Shown one piece after another: positions 23,570-34,297 of a stretch of 64,000 nt of DNA (positions are counted from its first letter, which is position 1; the number at the start of each line of letters is the position of its first letter). The notes beneath the pieces were generated by a model, which saw only the letters and a program-made list of their open reading frames with translations, made no database searches and had not been told where the DNA came from. Location of the stretch: assembly GCA_025331435.1 (NCBI GenBank), contig JAIWNI010000081.1, forward strand, positions 1-64,000, in the 5' to 3' direction. The position numbers and the translations under genes were made by a program. This DNA comes from Choanephora cucurbitarum. Its lineage: Eukaryota; Mucoromycota; Mucoromycetes; Mucorales; Choanephoraceae.

Positions 23570-24439
23570 ATGATTGTCATTGTGAAATTGGGGGGAGCAG
23601 CCATTACGAACAAGAAAGGAATATGCGAATTAACATCTGAGAAAAATATCACCCGTTTATTAGATCAAGTCGCCGAGGCTTATGTTCACCTAAAAACAGC
23701 AGGTCATCAGCTTATTTTGATTCATGGAGCAGGCAGTTTTGGACACCCACAAGCCATCCAATACCAACTCAAGACAGGCTGGTCTGCTGATCGTCTGCCC
23801 AGTCCAGACTACCTCAAAGGTTATGCCCATATTCGGACCTGCCTTCAGTCACTTGTGCATACCATCAGCTCGGATCTCGAGAGACGTCAGGTCCCTGTCT
23901 TGGCCATGTCGCCTACAGACTATGTCATCACAGACGACGGTGACAAGACGAGCACAGACAGGTTTGAACCGATGATGGACCGGATCCAGCAGTACCTTCG
24001 ACTAGGGTTTGTGCCTCTGCTCCATGGCGATGTGGTGCTCGATCGTGTACGTGGCTGCACTGTTCTGTCGGGAGACGTGATCATGTACCAGTTGGCCAAG
24101 GCCATGGTCCAAGTATCCCGTTGTGTGTTTATTACAGATGTCGCTGGTATCTATCAACACGATCCTAAGGTGGTCCATCCTAGAGAGAACCTGTTGATTC
24201 CTCATATTGTTGTCAGTCAACAATCGGATTCACTTATTGCAAGTGCAAGTACAGTGGCTGATGTCACAGGAGGGATGCAAGGCAAAATCAAATGGGCCAA
24301 GAGGATTGTGAGTGAGGTTGGAGCAGAAAGAAAGATGGATGTGATTATCTGTCGATGGGGAACAGAAGAGGCCTTGGCAATGATGTCTTTAGAGCAAGAT
24401 AGAAGCGTGGGGGCTAACATGACAGTATTTACTCTGTGA
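23570..24439 (+). CDS. IPK: Isopentenyl phosphate kinase (amino acid kinase fold)
   Basis: Phosphorylates isopentenyl phosphate to isopentenyl diphosphate using ATP, recycling IP into isoprenoid synthesis. A single exon gives about 289 aa, close to the plant/archaeal IPK length. The ATG at 23570 is preferred over an upstream in-frame ATG at 23438 because the residues it adds are hydrophobic and unlike the family, while 23570 starts directly on the P-loop strand (MIVIVKLGGAAITNK). Diagnostic features are LILIHGAGSFGHPQA, whose His marks IPK among amino acid kinases, plus LLHGDVVLD, LSGDVIMYQLA, FITDVAGIY and DVTGGMQGKI. It shares a short divergent promoter with the minus-strand orphan and is convergent with EMC2 (14 bp between stop codons). 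Family call firm; a closely related kinase acting on another phosphate substrate is the main alternative. Confidence 0.88.
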   Translation: MIVIVKLGGAAITNKKGICELTSEKNITRLLDQVAEAYVHLKTAGHQLILIHGAGSFGHPQAIQYQLKTGWSADRLPSPDYLKGYAHIRTCLQSLVHTISSDLERRQVPVLAMSPTDYVITDDGDKTSTDRFEPMMDRIQQYLRLGFVPLLHGDVVLDRVRGCTVLSGDVIMYQLAKAMVQVSRCVFITDVAGIYQHDPKVVHPRENLLIPHIVVSQQSDSLIASASTVADVTGGMQGKIKWAKRIVSEVGAERKMDVIICRWGTEEALAMMSLEQDRSVGANMTVFTL

Positions 24440-24453
24440 GCTTTTTTTTTTTA

Positions 24454-25438
24454 TTAAGTAGAGAGGTAACTTTGAATCAATTTGTTTTGACTGGATTTCT
24501 TATAGACATCTAATAAACGCTCTGTTGCCAATGCATGTAACGCTTTAGTATGATCTGTCTTTGATTCTAACAATCGACTAGCACACTAATTACATAACAT
24601 CTATTAGTGAACCTACAGGAATCCAACAACACATCAACTTACCAAATGCAAGCCATACAATGCTCTTACATGATCTTCACACAACTCCAATACTTTACAG
24701 TAATGCTTCAGAGCCAATGGTAACTGATTTAACGTATAGAGTACTTCAGCATATTTCAAATAAAAGATAGGGTTGCCTGGTTGTAACAAGATCAATTCCT
24801 CACAACAGAAACTGGCTTGATCGTACAGATGCTTAGAGAGATAGATATCACACAGTTCAAGCCAGCTCTCATAATCATCTGAATAGGTATCCAAGTACTT
24901 TGTCAATGCCTCCACCAGTTCATTCTCCTTATTTCTTGCTTTGAGTAAGGCAATTTGACGCTTAGAGGCCAACATGTTGGTATCATCTTCTTTCAAGATG
25001 GTATCATAGATCTCTTGTGCTTCATCTAATTTTCCTTGTGCTTCATACTGCATACCGATCAAACGACGGAATCGAAGTGATTTCTCTGTAAAGCGTTCTC
25101 TCAATCGATCCATACACAACTATTGCATTATTAAGCACCACTTTTTTTTATAAAACAAAGAAAGACCTTACTTACATTAGCTAAATCGTCATCTTGAACA
25201 TCAAGTGCAGCAATTGCTATCTGTTCATAAAAGGGCCAGACTATGAAAAGTAAGATGAATAAAAAAAAATTATGCTGAACCAAATAAAGAGAAGTATACC
25301 TTGGTCTCCTAGTTTAGAAGTGTAGTTGCCCTTGATGATTTTAGCACCGAGATGAGCTACTCTTTCAGAAGAACGTTGCTTTGTCAGACGATACTGTTGT
25401 AACTCCTCTACAGCCTGTGTATAGTTGAAACTAGGCAT
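24454..25438 (-). CDS. EMC2: ER membrane protein complex subunit 2 (EMC2, TPR protein)
   Basis: Cytosolic TPR subunit of the ER membrane complex, an insertase for tail-anchored and multipass proteins. Four exons (25438-25300, 25240-25176, 25119-24643, 24585-24454) give about 270 aa. TPR-type repeats are visible: RFRRLIGMQYEAQGKLDEAQ, YESWLELCDIYLSKHLYDQA, and the EMC2-typical PGNPIFYLKYAEVLYTL followed by ALKHYCKVLEL. The last exon supplies the C-terminal helices and ends in SYLST. All introns are GT-AG and short. The 3' end lies 14 bp from the stop of the kinase gene on the other strand, so the two 3' UTRs must overlap. Confidence 0.92.
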
Positions 25439-26478
25439 TTCCTTTCTCTCTGGATAAAATAAAATAAAAAGAAAAAAAATCAGGTTCGCGTAAAGTTAAT
25501 TCCCAGCCTGATTTCTCTTTCGGGTAAAAAAAAAAAAATCTCATCGTCTATACACTGGCTCAGACCCCTCTAATGTACCTAATAAGATGTCTCAATCAGT
25601 TGGTCATTACTGAGATTGAAACGATCTCTCTATGCGTGTGATAATGGAGGGGTTAACCCTTTGACTGAAACATCATTCATAAGCAAAGACTATTCTATAA
25701 TAAGCAAATATTAGACTGTGTTGAAATATAGGGGTGTCCACAAACAAAGAGGGCTTCTAACAGACATTCAAAATCATGAAAGGCCTGCCAAAACTAGTTC
25801 ATATTTTGTTCCGACAAAAAAAAAAGTAAACTAAAGCCATTCTCCGTTTTCGCTCTCCTGTCTTTCTTAGATGAAGTTTACCTCTTGTATTCTCTTTGTT
25901 TTCTGTTCTTCGATCTATGGTAGAAATCACCATGTGTTTCATTCGACATGAGCAGAAAATTCGTTCATATTTGGTATTCATTTTCATGATTTTCCCTTTT
26001 AAGAATATGTATCTATTTAGGCAAGAAATTCAAGCACCGGGGGATCTTACTTTGTCTTAAAAAAAAAAAAAGCCTTTCAATTAACGTTTTTTTTTCTTTC
26101 TTTCTTTTTAACTTATTGTCTTTTTTTTTTAAAAAAATAATAGAAAGTCTATCTATGAATTGTATAGAGACAGGTAAAGTTACATATTGAAATAATGAAA
26201 TAACATACTCACTCCCATAAAAAAAAAAAGATAATCACTTTATCATTCAATCTCGGTAAACAGTTTTCCCTCCCAAAAAAAAAACTTTTTTTTTTAGATA
26301 GCATTCTCACCACTTTTCTAGGACAAACAACAAAGCTGCAATTACAAGAGAAGACTTCTACAGAGAATGCGACTCAACTCGTCATCACAATGCATCAAGC
26401 TCCTTAAGGTCTACTTCTTCTTCTTCTGAACCATCTACACCTCAACCACAGGAATCAATTTTCTTTCAACATAGACAG
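25439..26478. other. Intergenic region / possible 5' exons of PAS kinase
   Basis: About 1 kb with long poly-A and poly-T runs (26050-26300). It contains ATG at 26155 followed by a consensus donor CAG|GTAAAG and T-rich acceptors at 26297 and 26321, which may be an upstream exon or upstream ORF of the kinase gene. The stretch 26322-26478 is open in the kinase frame but lacks an ATG. Confidence 0.4.
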
Positions 26479-29062
26479 ATGGTAGATGACTACAAGATTG
26501 ATAAGCAAAACATGACACACATCATTGACACCATCGACACATTCAGTATTTCCGACAAAACCAACACTCGACACCGTACCTCACTTGTCCCTCTCAAGAA
26601 CACACCCTTATACCCTATCTCCAGATACTTGCCTCAGAATCAGGCTGTCATTACCACTCAAGACAATTGGTACATCAGTCTATCAAACGATATAGCCAGC
26701 CTCATGTTCTCTGGAGTGACAAAGAAAGAGAATACAGCATTGCCTTCCTTGATTGGAAAACGCATCTTGGATTTCATTGATATCAGCCATCGACCTATCC
26801 TGTTAGACAAGATTGTCAAGCGAAGAGATGATTTACCCCGTCAGATGAGTGCCAATGGCAACATATTGATCTGCGGTGATGTTGTGAGTTACGTTGAACA
26901 CAAACATGAATCATGTGACTCACCATCTTTAATAGACACCCATCTTGAAACAAGATGGTACTCGTTCTTTAGCTTCACTCTGGCTTAAGGAAAAGAGAAA
27001 CGAGAATGGCTCATTCATTTTCATTTGGATTTTTGAAGAAGTCTTCCAGAGTTCTATCAAGATCATTCTGAATCATCAAGTAAGTTAGTTTATAAGAAGC
27101 AAACATAAACTCATGCTTCTTTTTTTTTCTAGAATCTCATTCAATCATTTCACCATGATAATGACGCCATTCAAGAATTACTTGGGTATCATTCAGCACT
27201 TGAATTGACAGGCAAACCCATTCAACAGCTCATACCTCATTACAACACAACCCACAAGTTTTTTGGATGTCACACCAAATTAAATGCTCAATTTCCTGTC
27301 ATGCTCAGTCATGTCCAACCCAACATGATTCGTGTCACCTCCATGCCAATCCTGTCCAGCCTGTTGACGGTCGATCGAAAGACAGGCAAGATCCTATCGT
27401 GCGACTCATCCAGCTTCTCAAGGCATCTGTTTGGCTACGATCATCTCGATCACCTATCCCTATCCAACCTTGTTCCTGAATTCTCTCTGTTGATCGCCTG
27501 TCTCGAAAGAGATCAACTGTTGCAACATGGCTTCATTCTCAACAATAGCGTCTGTCGCGATGTCCTTCAGAGTCATGCTCCCGTCAAAGGAGAAAAGCCC
27601 AGGCTGAGGGCACGTCATCGCGACGGGACCCTGTTTGACATTGATCTCCAGATCAAACAGCTAGATGACTCAGCCTGTGCTGTTTGGATCCTGTTTGATA
27701 GAGACACCGTACTTCAACGCCATGGCCATCTTCTGAATCAGAGCGAATGTCATCGATCGCCTGATGCATTTGAAGCGACTGTGCCGAATGTCGTTCGGTC
27801 CAAATCAATCAATTTGCCTACAGAGAAATCGAACAAGAGGATCCTGCCCACCTTAGATGTCGTCTCTTCCTTGGATGTCATTCAAGAGCAACGTCAGAAA
27901 GAGAGTCCCAAAGAAGCGCCTGCTGTGGTTGTTGTCAATAATGTCACCAGCTTCTCTCGTCCTTCTTTCTCAAGTCGTTCAACTGATGTCAAAAGTAGCT
28001 TTGTTAATCCATTGTGGTCTCGACAGACTGAATATTCAGCTCAATCTCATGGTGTGTCTATTCAAGATTATGAGATTGTAGATGAGCTTGGACAAGGTGC
28101 TTATGGTCTTGTCAAATTGGCTTATTTGAAATCAGATCCAGACAAGGTAAATAGAAGTTGAGATAGCATTGATTTTTGGAGGGGGAGGTAACTGACTTGA
28201 TTTCTAATTTTTTTTTCTTCTAGAAGCGTGTGGTGATTAAGTATGTTATCAAATCACGTATCCTTGTTGATTGTTGGACGCGTGATCGTAAGCTTGGATT
28301 GATACCAGCTGAAATCCATGTACTTCATACACTTCGAAAGATTCCACATATCAATTGTAGTGAAATGTGTAAGTTGCTTTCTTTTTTTTCTTGAATCTTT
28401 TCCCTAATGAACTCTTTTTTGTAAATGAACATAGTGGATTATTTTGAAGATGATGATAATTACTATGTTGTGATGGACTTGTATGGTGCAGGCATGGACT
28501 TGTTTGATTATATCGAATACAGAGAAGGCGGCATGACAGAGAACGAAATCAGATCGATCTTTCGACAAATCATTTCTGCCGTCAGTCACCTACACAACCA
28601 TCGCATCGTTCATCGTGATATCAAGGATGAAAATGTGATCCTAGACTTGAAGGGCGGTGTACGCTTGATTGATTTCGGCAGTGCTTCTTATGTCAAGGAA
28701 GGTAAGCAGTATGAGACCTTTGTGGGTACTTTAGATTATGCTGCACCTGAAATCCTGAAAGGAAAGACCTATACTGGTCCTCCTCAAGATATCTGGGCCT
28801 GTGGTACATTATTGTATACACTTATCTATCGAGAAAACCCATTTTACAATATTGAAGAAATCATGCAGCGTGAATTAAGGATACCCTTCGTCTTGTCAGA
28901 AGGTAAAAAAAAAATAAGGCCTTAAGTAGAGTTTGGTTAGATTGTTAACCTTGTTTTGATGTAGAATCTGTTGATCTTATACGCAAGATGTTGGATCGAA
29001 ATGTGGATAGACGACTGACTGTGCATCAAGTATTAGAACATCCTTGGTTTCATATGAAGTAG
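26479..29062 (+). CDS. PSK1: PAS-domain serine/threonine kinase (PASK/Psk1 family)
   Basis: Nutrient-sensing kinase coordinating sugar flux, glycogen and cell-wall synthesis. Exons 26479-26883, 26936-27079, 27133-28146, 28224-28368, 28435-28902 and 28965-29062 give about 757 aa from the first in-frame ATG. The N-terminal half has PAS-like segments (DNWYISLSNDIASLMF; DGTRSLASLWLKEKR). The kinase domain reads DELGQGAYGLVKLAY (P-loop), RVVIKYVIKS (catalytic Lys), VHRDIKDENVILD (catalytic loop), LIDFGSASYV (DFG) and GTLDYAAPEIL with an activation loop typical of PASK. It ends LEHPWFHMK. The region upstream of 26479 stays open in frame (Ser-rich), so the true N-terminus may lie in an upstream exon. 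Family firm; start uncertain. Confidence 0.88.
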
Positions 29063-29517
29063 ATCTTCATATGTTATATGTATATGTATAAATGTAATTA
29101 TCTTCTTTTCTTTGCATACTATAAATAATAAAAAAGAAACAATATACCCTTTATTGAAAAAAAGATGTCTCTTCTTTTTTGGCAAGGTAATAAAGAAAAG
29201 GGTTTCTTGACCTACACTTTAGTATGATGAAGCCTTTACAATTCACTTAACATACACCATCTCTTCTACAGACAATCTTTTCTAAGGCTATACTAAAGTA
29301 TCTTTTTGATGGTTTGTCAAAAGATAGCCCTATAAACCTCTTTGATTTCTTCTCGTATGCACCATTTGAGCAACATATCTTCCATAAGGATCCCATCTAG
29401 GCTGGATAGATACAAAGAGCAGTCTAAGCTAAGGATAAGATAGAAAAGCACTGTACATTTGTTTTTATTAAAAAAAAAAAAAGATTATTCTATAGAAAGT
29501 CGAATGTCAAATTTGAC
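29063..29517. other. Intergenic region between convergent genes
   Basis: About 455 bp holding the 3' UTRs of PAS kinase and the CHY protein. ATAAATAATAAA near 29120 may be the kinase poly-A signal. Nothing else was seen. Confidence 0.5.
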
Positions 29518-30056
29518 TTAACCCAACATATCAGACCCGTCAATCTGGAAAATACTTGTGACCTGTTCTTGCTTAGGTCGAAGTCTATCATCTTTCACAA
29601 CTCTGCAACAGACAAGTTAACATCAGCGTATTGAGCATCTGATCCTAAACTCTACCTGTTATCGACACGAATATCCTCTGTTTCAATACCAAGTGTTGCT
29701 TCAGGTGTAAGTGCATCAATAACATACTTGTTGTCACAATGAGGACAGTATTCATCCTCTTCTTCATAATCTCTATCGTTTTCCTTTTCTGTTACTTTCT
29801 TTTTCTTTTCATAAAATGGAGTACGTACGTCATGTCCTTTCGAAAGGCCTTTTTACACTTTTTACAAGCAAACACCATTTCATTGGTCTTTCTCAAAGGA
29901 TGATCTGACACAGCTGCATGGCACTCGGAACAATCAAACCATTTCTTACAGCATGGGGCACGAATGGCTACCTTTTTTTTTTTAGAGATTGAGTAGATGA
30001 AGCAAAGAGTGGAAACCATCTTATCTTACTTGGGCGTTAAGGATATGTTTACACAT
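29518..30056 (-). CDS. Small CHY-type zinc finger protein (Hot13-like)
   Basis: Four exons on the minus strand (30056-30030, 29971-29829, 29772-29656, 29602-29518) give about 123 aa. The CHY zinc finger is clear: MCKHI, then PCCKKWFDCSECHAAVSDH, VFACKKCKKAFRKD and EYCPHCDNKY, giving the Cys/His ligands of a three-zinc fold. A short acidic link precedes the last CxxC and the tail ends in GSDMLG. Stand-alone CHY proteins of this size include yeast Hot13, which helps oxidative folding of small Tim proteins in the mitochondrial intermembrane space. Orthology to Hot13 is an inference from size and domain only. The third acceptor (GATAG|AGATTA) was chosen because it restores a continuous CHY domain. 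Confidence 0.82.
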
Positions 30057-31141
30057 CGTGTTGAATCAAGTAGAAAAAAAAAAGGAGATGGAAAAAGAAA
30101 GGAGCTGTTAAAATAAGAAATAGAAGATGGGGTTTTAGTGTCCCACATATGGTAAACATGCATCAAAATCACTCTATTTTGAATTCAGACTTTATTTCTA
30201 AAGAACAAAAAACCTTAAAGTCATTCCATAGCCACTTTATATTCCATCGATCGTCAGTGGAGTAAGGGTTAGGAGCTTAGTTAGTTGACAACCTTTTGAG
30301 TTATAGAGAGAGAATGAAAAGTATCAACAGTACAGAAAATCAGGAGTAAGTGCTTACAAGCTAGTTTTGTCAGGCTTCGAATGAGTAGAATTCAAAAGGT
30401 GTATACAGGTTAAAGAAAAGGGCTCAATAGCTCTTGAAATTGCATCGTGATCCCCTTAGTATGTATACATCTGTACTAAGGTGAAAGTGCTGACAACATG
30501 TTGATCGTAGAGTTAATCCTCATGTTGCAAAAATGGTTTGATGAACATGCTATCCTAATTCAACCTAGTGTGCATTCTCCTACTAAGCACTCTAAACAGC
30601 TGTAATGAGCTATGCACATAGGAGCCAGTCTATTATTCGTACCAGATCATGGAATACTACCATTCAAAGTAAATCCTCTTTTAGGAATATTCTATTTTGG
30701 GCTAGACATCAAATACGTTCTTGAATAGTAACTGTACCACACTTGAGATGGCTGACCTTGAACAGTATAAATAGTGGGTACTTGTCTTCCATCAGAATCA
30801 AATATGTTTTCTTTTCTATGATTAAAGTGTAACTTTGTTTTTGTAGAAGCCTAACACTGCTTGCTATGAGAAAAAAAAAGAGAGAGAGAAATTTCATAAG
30901 AATAAGTCAATTCAACAAATCAAACGGCAACCCATCCTCTTTATTGACTAATATAATATCATGGAATACTTTCAGGGTTGTCTGAAAAAGAAGTAAAGTA
31001 TGTTCAAGGTTCAGAGACTCATTGCAATAGAAAAATAGAGACGTTTTATTTTCTAAGTAACATGATGATGAGAGTATTTTTTTTTATTAAATTTACAGTG
31101 GAATGATACAATGAGATGCAAAGAGAAATGAAATAAATAAC
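30057..31141. other. Intergenic region, 1.1 kb
   Basis: Holds the CHY gene promoter and the 3' UTR of the nucleolin-like gene. A minus-strand frame at 30709-30897 is hydrophobic and low complexity; not called. Confidence 0.45.
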
Positions 31142-32179
31142 TTAGAAGCGACCACCACGACCACGGCTTCCACCACGGTTACCACCAAATCCGCCACGAC
31201 CACGGTTACCACCACGGTTACCGCCAAATCCACCACGACCGCCACGATTACCACCACGACCGCCACGACCGCGACTGCCACCAAATCCACCACGAGCAGG
31301 ACGGTTAGAGACTCTTTCAGAATCGTTATCACCACTGAAATCGGTACGGACAGGACGACCTTCGATGCTGACACCGTTCATGCCCTTGACAGCAGCCTCA
31401 GCTTGATCTTCAGATTCGAATTCGATATAACCAATACCACGGATCTTGCCGGTCTCTCTGTTGTAAGGCAAGCGGACATCACCTACGATTGTACCGAACT
31501 TTTCAAATGCCTGACGAACACCCTCCTCATCTAAGCTGTGAGCCAAGTTGGCCACAAACACAGTCTTGGTCTTGGGGCCAAAGTTGGTGTCTTTACCACG
31601 AGGTGTGGCAGCATTGGCATTGTCGACCTTGATGGTACGGCCCATGAATTCAGTACCATCCAGTTGCATAGCAGCTTCCTTGCCGGAGGGCTCGGCAAAG
31701 TCAATGTGAGCAAATCCACGAGAACGACCTGTGTTGGGATCTGTGCGAAGTCTGACGGCAGTCACCTTACCGCATTGAGCAAAGTGTTCACTGATTTGCT
31801 CAGTAGTAGCATCAAAGCTAAGTTGACCGACCCAAACAGTACAGCCTTCAGCACCAAATGCCTTCTTTGCAACTTCTTCTACCTTCACTACCTTCTTGGG
31901 ACGTTCTTCTTCTTCTTCTTCTTCGTCAGAGCGTTGACGCTTACTTGAGCTGGATTCTTCCATTTCTTCGTCATCAGACTCTTCTTCTTCTTCTTCTTCG
32001 TTGTTAGATTCTTCTTCACTTTCAGAAGCTTCACTTTCGTTATCGCTTTCTGAGCTTACTTCTTCCTTGGCCTCAACTTCTTCTTCTTCTTCTTCAGAAG
32101 ATTCCTCACTGGAGGACTCACTTGAGCTTTCGGTTTCAATCTTCTTTTCAGCTTTGGTTTGAGCAACAGACTTTCCCAT
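31142..32179 (-). CDS. NSR1: Nucleolin/Gar2/Nsr1-like nucleolar RNA-binding protein
   Basis: Nucleolar protein involved in pre-rRNA processing and 40S assembly. A single exon of about 345 aa; the start at 32179 is the first ATG of the frame. The N-terminus has long Ser/Glu acidic tracts (runs of [11 protein letters not shown] type, residues ~15-100), the CK2-target pattern of this family. Two RRMs follow: the first with TVWVGQLSFD (RNP2) and SRGFAHIDF (RNP1), the second with TVFVANLAHS and IRGIGYIEF. The C-terminus is a glycine/arginine-rich GAR domain of repeated GGFGGNRGG and RGG units ending GRGGRF. The domain order acidic-RRM-RRM-RGG is exactly that of Nsr1/Gar2/nucleolin. Antisense and alternative frames across the RGG and acidic repeats are artefacts of low complexity. 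Confidence 0.95.
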   Translation of the reverse strand: MGKSVAQTKAEKKIETESSSESSSEESSEEEEEEVEAKEEVSSESDNESEASESEEESNNEEEEEEESDDEEMEESSSSKRQRSDEEEEEEERPKKVVKVEEVAKKAFGAEGCTVWVGQLSFDATTEQISEHFAQCGKVTAVRLRTDPNTGRSRGFAHIDFAEPSGKEAAMQLDGTEFMGRTIKVDNANAATPRGKDTNFGPKTKTVFVANLAHSLDEEGVRQAFEKFGTIVGDVRLPYNRETGKIRGIGYIEFESEDQAEAAVKGMNGVSIEGRPVRTDFSGDNDSERVSNRPARGGFGGSRGRGGRGGNRGGRGGFGGNRGGNRGRGGFGGNRGGSRGRGGRF

Positions 32180-33953
32180 TTTTTTTTCTTTCAAAAATAT
32201 ATATATAAAGAAAAACTTTGATTTCTACATTTTGAAATCCTTTCTTTTTACCTTTTTTTTTATTATTCGTGACCGCGTTAATAAGTTGACAAGATTGAGG
32301 TGTACCAAAAAAAAGCCACACACATTTGTGTTACAGTCGGCTTATGCAAATTTATGCATAAAAACCTTAAAATTGTTTCTCTCTCATTTTTTTTGAAGTA
32401 GCTAGAAATAATTGTATCTGTTTAGATTCTTGTAGAAGTATAGATTGACTCAGCTTTTTTTTTATATTAAAGTATTCAGACAGTTATATACTCCATCTAA
32501 TGAGATAGAGAAAAATGTGAATATTACTTTTGCATATATAAATCACTCTACCTAGATCATACACTCCTCCTCTCATTTCGTGAAAACAAATTTACTTAAA
32601 AGCGCCTTCAATATAAAAAAAAATTACTCAAAGGTTTTTACTTTCATAATAGAAATTAGTTGAAGTTAGTTGCTGTTTATTCCAGTTATTCTTTGGTACA
32701 CCTTTTAGTTAAAGATTTCATTTTAATCAAAATTGAAGCAGATCAATGTACTTCCAGTTATCTTTCAGAAAGATTTTAATCACCATGCCTAATCACTTTT
32801 TTTTTTCTTTGACAAGTCTTTGAAGCCTTTAAACCCTTTATAAAAAAAACATCTTGTATGCTTTTCATAATAGCACAATGGACTGTCCAAGACTTTGATT
32901 GAGTATCTTTCATTTTTTATATATTATTTCAGTTGAAATCAAACAGGGTTTGTCTGCGACTTGACAATAAAATAACTGACTTGGAGACAATAAGAATTAT
33001 TACAAGCTCATCTGCACAAAGAATCAAACATATCTCAGTGAACTCAAAATAAAAATTAATTATACAACTTGAAGGGCATAATGATTTCGTGTACATAAGC
33101 CACTATCCTTTTAATTCTACTCTTTACTCTGTCGCAAAAATGTCACTTCTAACGAAGAAGGACTACTCTCTCTCTCTCTCTTTCTCTTTTGCATTGATTG
33201 TCACTACGACAGCTCATCACGCAATGTGGTAGAAAACATGGTAAGTATATTTTTTGAGATGTGTTGTTTTTTCGACCACTTTCTCTTTCAAATCTATAAC
33301 CTACCCGAAACAAAAATGTACTTTTTTTATACTCACATTTCATTTCCAGTACTTTCTTTAACCTATAGTTGCTTTTATTCTTGCAGTGCAGGTACCTTAG
33401 TTTGTAAACAGACAGATACCTTATTTGATATGACTTCGGCAACGATCAACGAAACAACACCTATAGTCCAAAAGTAGACAAGCAATAGATATAAATCAGA
33501 TCATTTCTGATTCTTATCTGTCTATCTGATCATGATTTTCAAATTGTCTAAGAAGCCTTCAGCGATTAATATTATATCTAATTTCTATTTGATACGTACT
33601 GTTTGTTAGATTTTTATATAAGGTTGAAATTCATACTATGCAAAGTTGATTTGTAAACAATGATACACATTACTCACTCAAATGCCAAATTCTTGCATAT
33701 CCATCTATGGTCTCTTTCTTTTTTTTTTTGGTTTGCTTTCTACTTCTCCTGACTTATTTTAACGTCTTGTTGTTTGTGCTAATATACCTACACTCATTTT
33801 TGTTATCCGTCTTTGCTTAACTGTTAAACAAAATAAAAAGAATCGAATACACAAAACGATACTACTATTTTGAAAATAAAGATATCATCTTTATTTTTAT
33901 TCCAATCTCATAATAATTTATTTGAGGATATCTATGTATGAATCATACTATGT
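32180..33953. other. Intergenic region, 1.8 kb
   Basis: The left part is the nucleolin-like gene promoter, with a TATATATATA tract just upstream of its start. It also contains a weak two-exon candidate at 33140-33477, listed separately. The rest is AT-rich without recognisable structure. Confidence 0.45.
33140..33477 (+). CDS. Candidate small secreted peptide (weak)
   Basis: Exons 33140-33228 and 33387-33477 would give a 59-aa product starting MSLLTKKDYS, with a hydrophobic Leu/Ser/Phe stretch followed by TTTAHHA, like a signal peptide, and a short Cys-containing tail (CAGTLVCKQTDTLFD). The acceptor CTTGCAG is good, but the donor GTAGAA is poor, and a CT microsatellite forms part of the first exon. 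No domain is recognised. Reported because it lies beside two real small secreted genes. It may well be non-coding. Confidence 0.2.
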
Positions 33954-34297
33954 CTATTTGTGGTGACGACAGGGTTCGCTGGCATAGTCACACAACATCT
34001 TGTTGGGGCTCCAGACAGTACCAGGAGCACAGTTAGTGGGACCAATCAACTTTTGGTTGGAGTAATCACAGCGGTAGAAACTGTAACAGTTAGCAGGGTT
34101 ACCAACGAAGAAGGTAGGCTTGAATCCAACGTTCTTCAAACAGAGCTTGTAGAACATATCACGTCTGTCTAAAAAAGAAAAGTGACGTTACAATAGGTCC
34201 CAGAAATAATATCTGTAAAGCTATTGCTATACATACGAGCGCTGACAACATTGACGATGAGGAATACAAGTGTGAGGAAGATAGGAAGGAAGTGCAT
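33954..34297 (-). CDS. Small secreted chitin-binding protein, one CBM14 (peritrophin-A-like) domain
   Basis: Two exons (34297-34237, 34168-33954) give about 91 aa. The first exon is a textbook signal peptide (MHFLPIFLTLVFLIVNVVSA), with cleavage near VSA. The mature part has six cysteines in the CBM14 pattern: C in YKLCLKN, then NPANCYSFYRC, NCAPGTVW, MLCDY and EPCRHHK, with aromatic residues beside the second and third Cys as in chitin-binding peritrophin domains. The protein is almost entirely this one module, so it should be secreted and bind chitin at the cell wall or on an outside target. A TATA box lies about 75 bp upstream. Paralogue-like neighbour at 34956-35275 on the same strand. 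Chitin binding is inferred from the Cys/aromatic pattern. Confidence 0.8.

Noticed and set aside
30709..30897. Minus-strand 62-codon hydrophobic frame
   Set aside because: Low complexity, no partner exon and no conserved motif.
31093..31374. Val-rich minus-strand frame over the RGG repeats
   Set aside because: Out-of-frame reading of the glycine/arginine repeat of the nucleolin-like gene.
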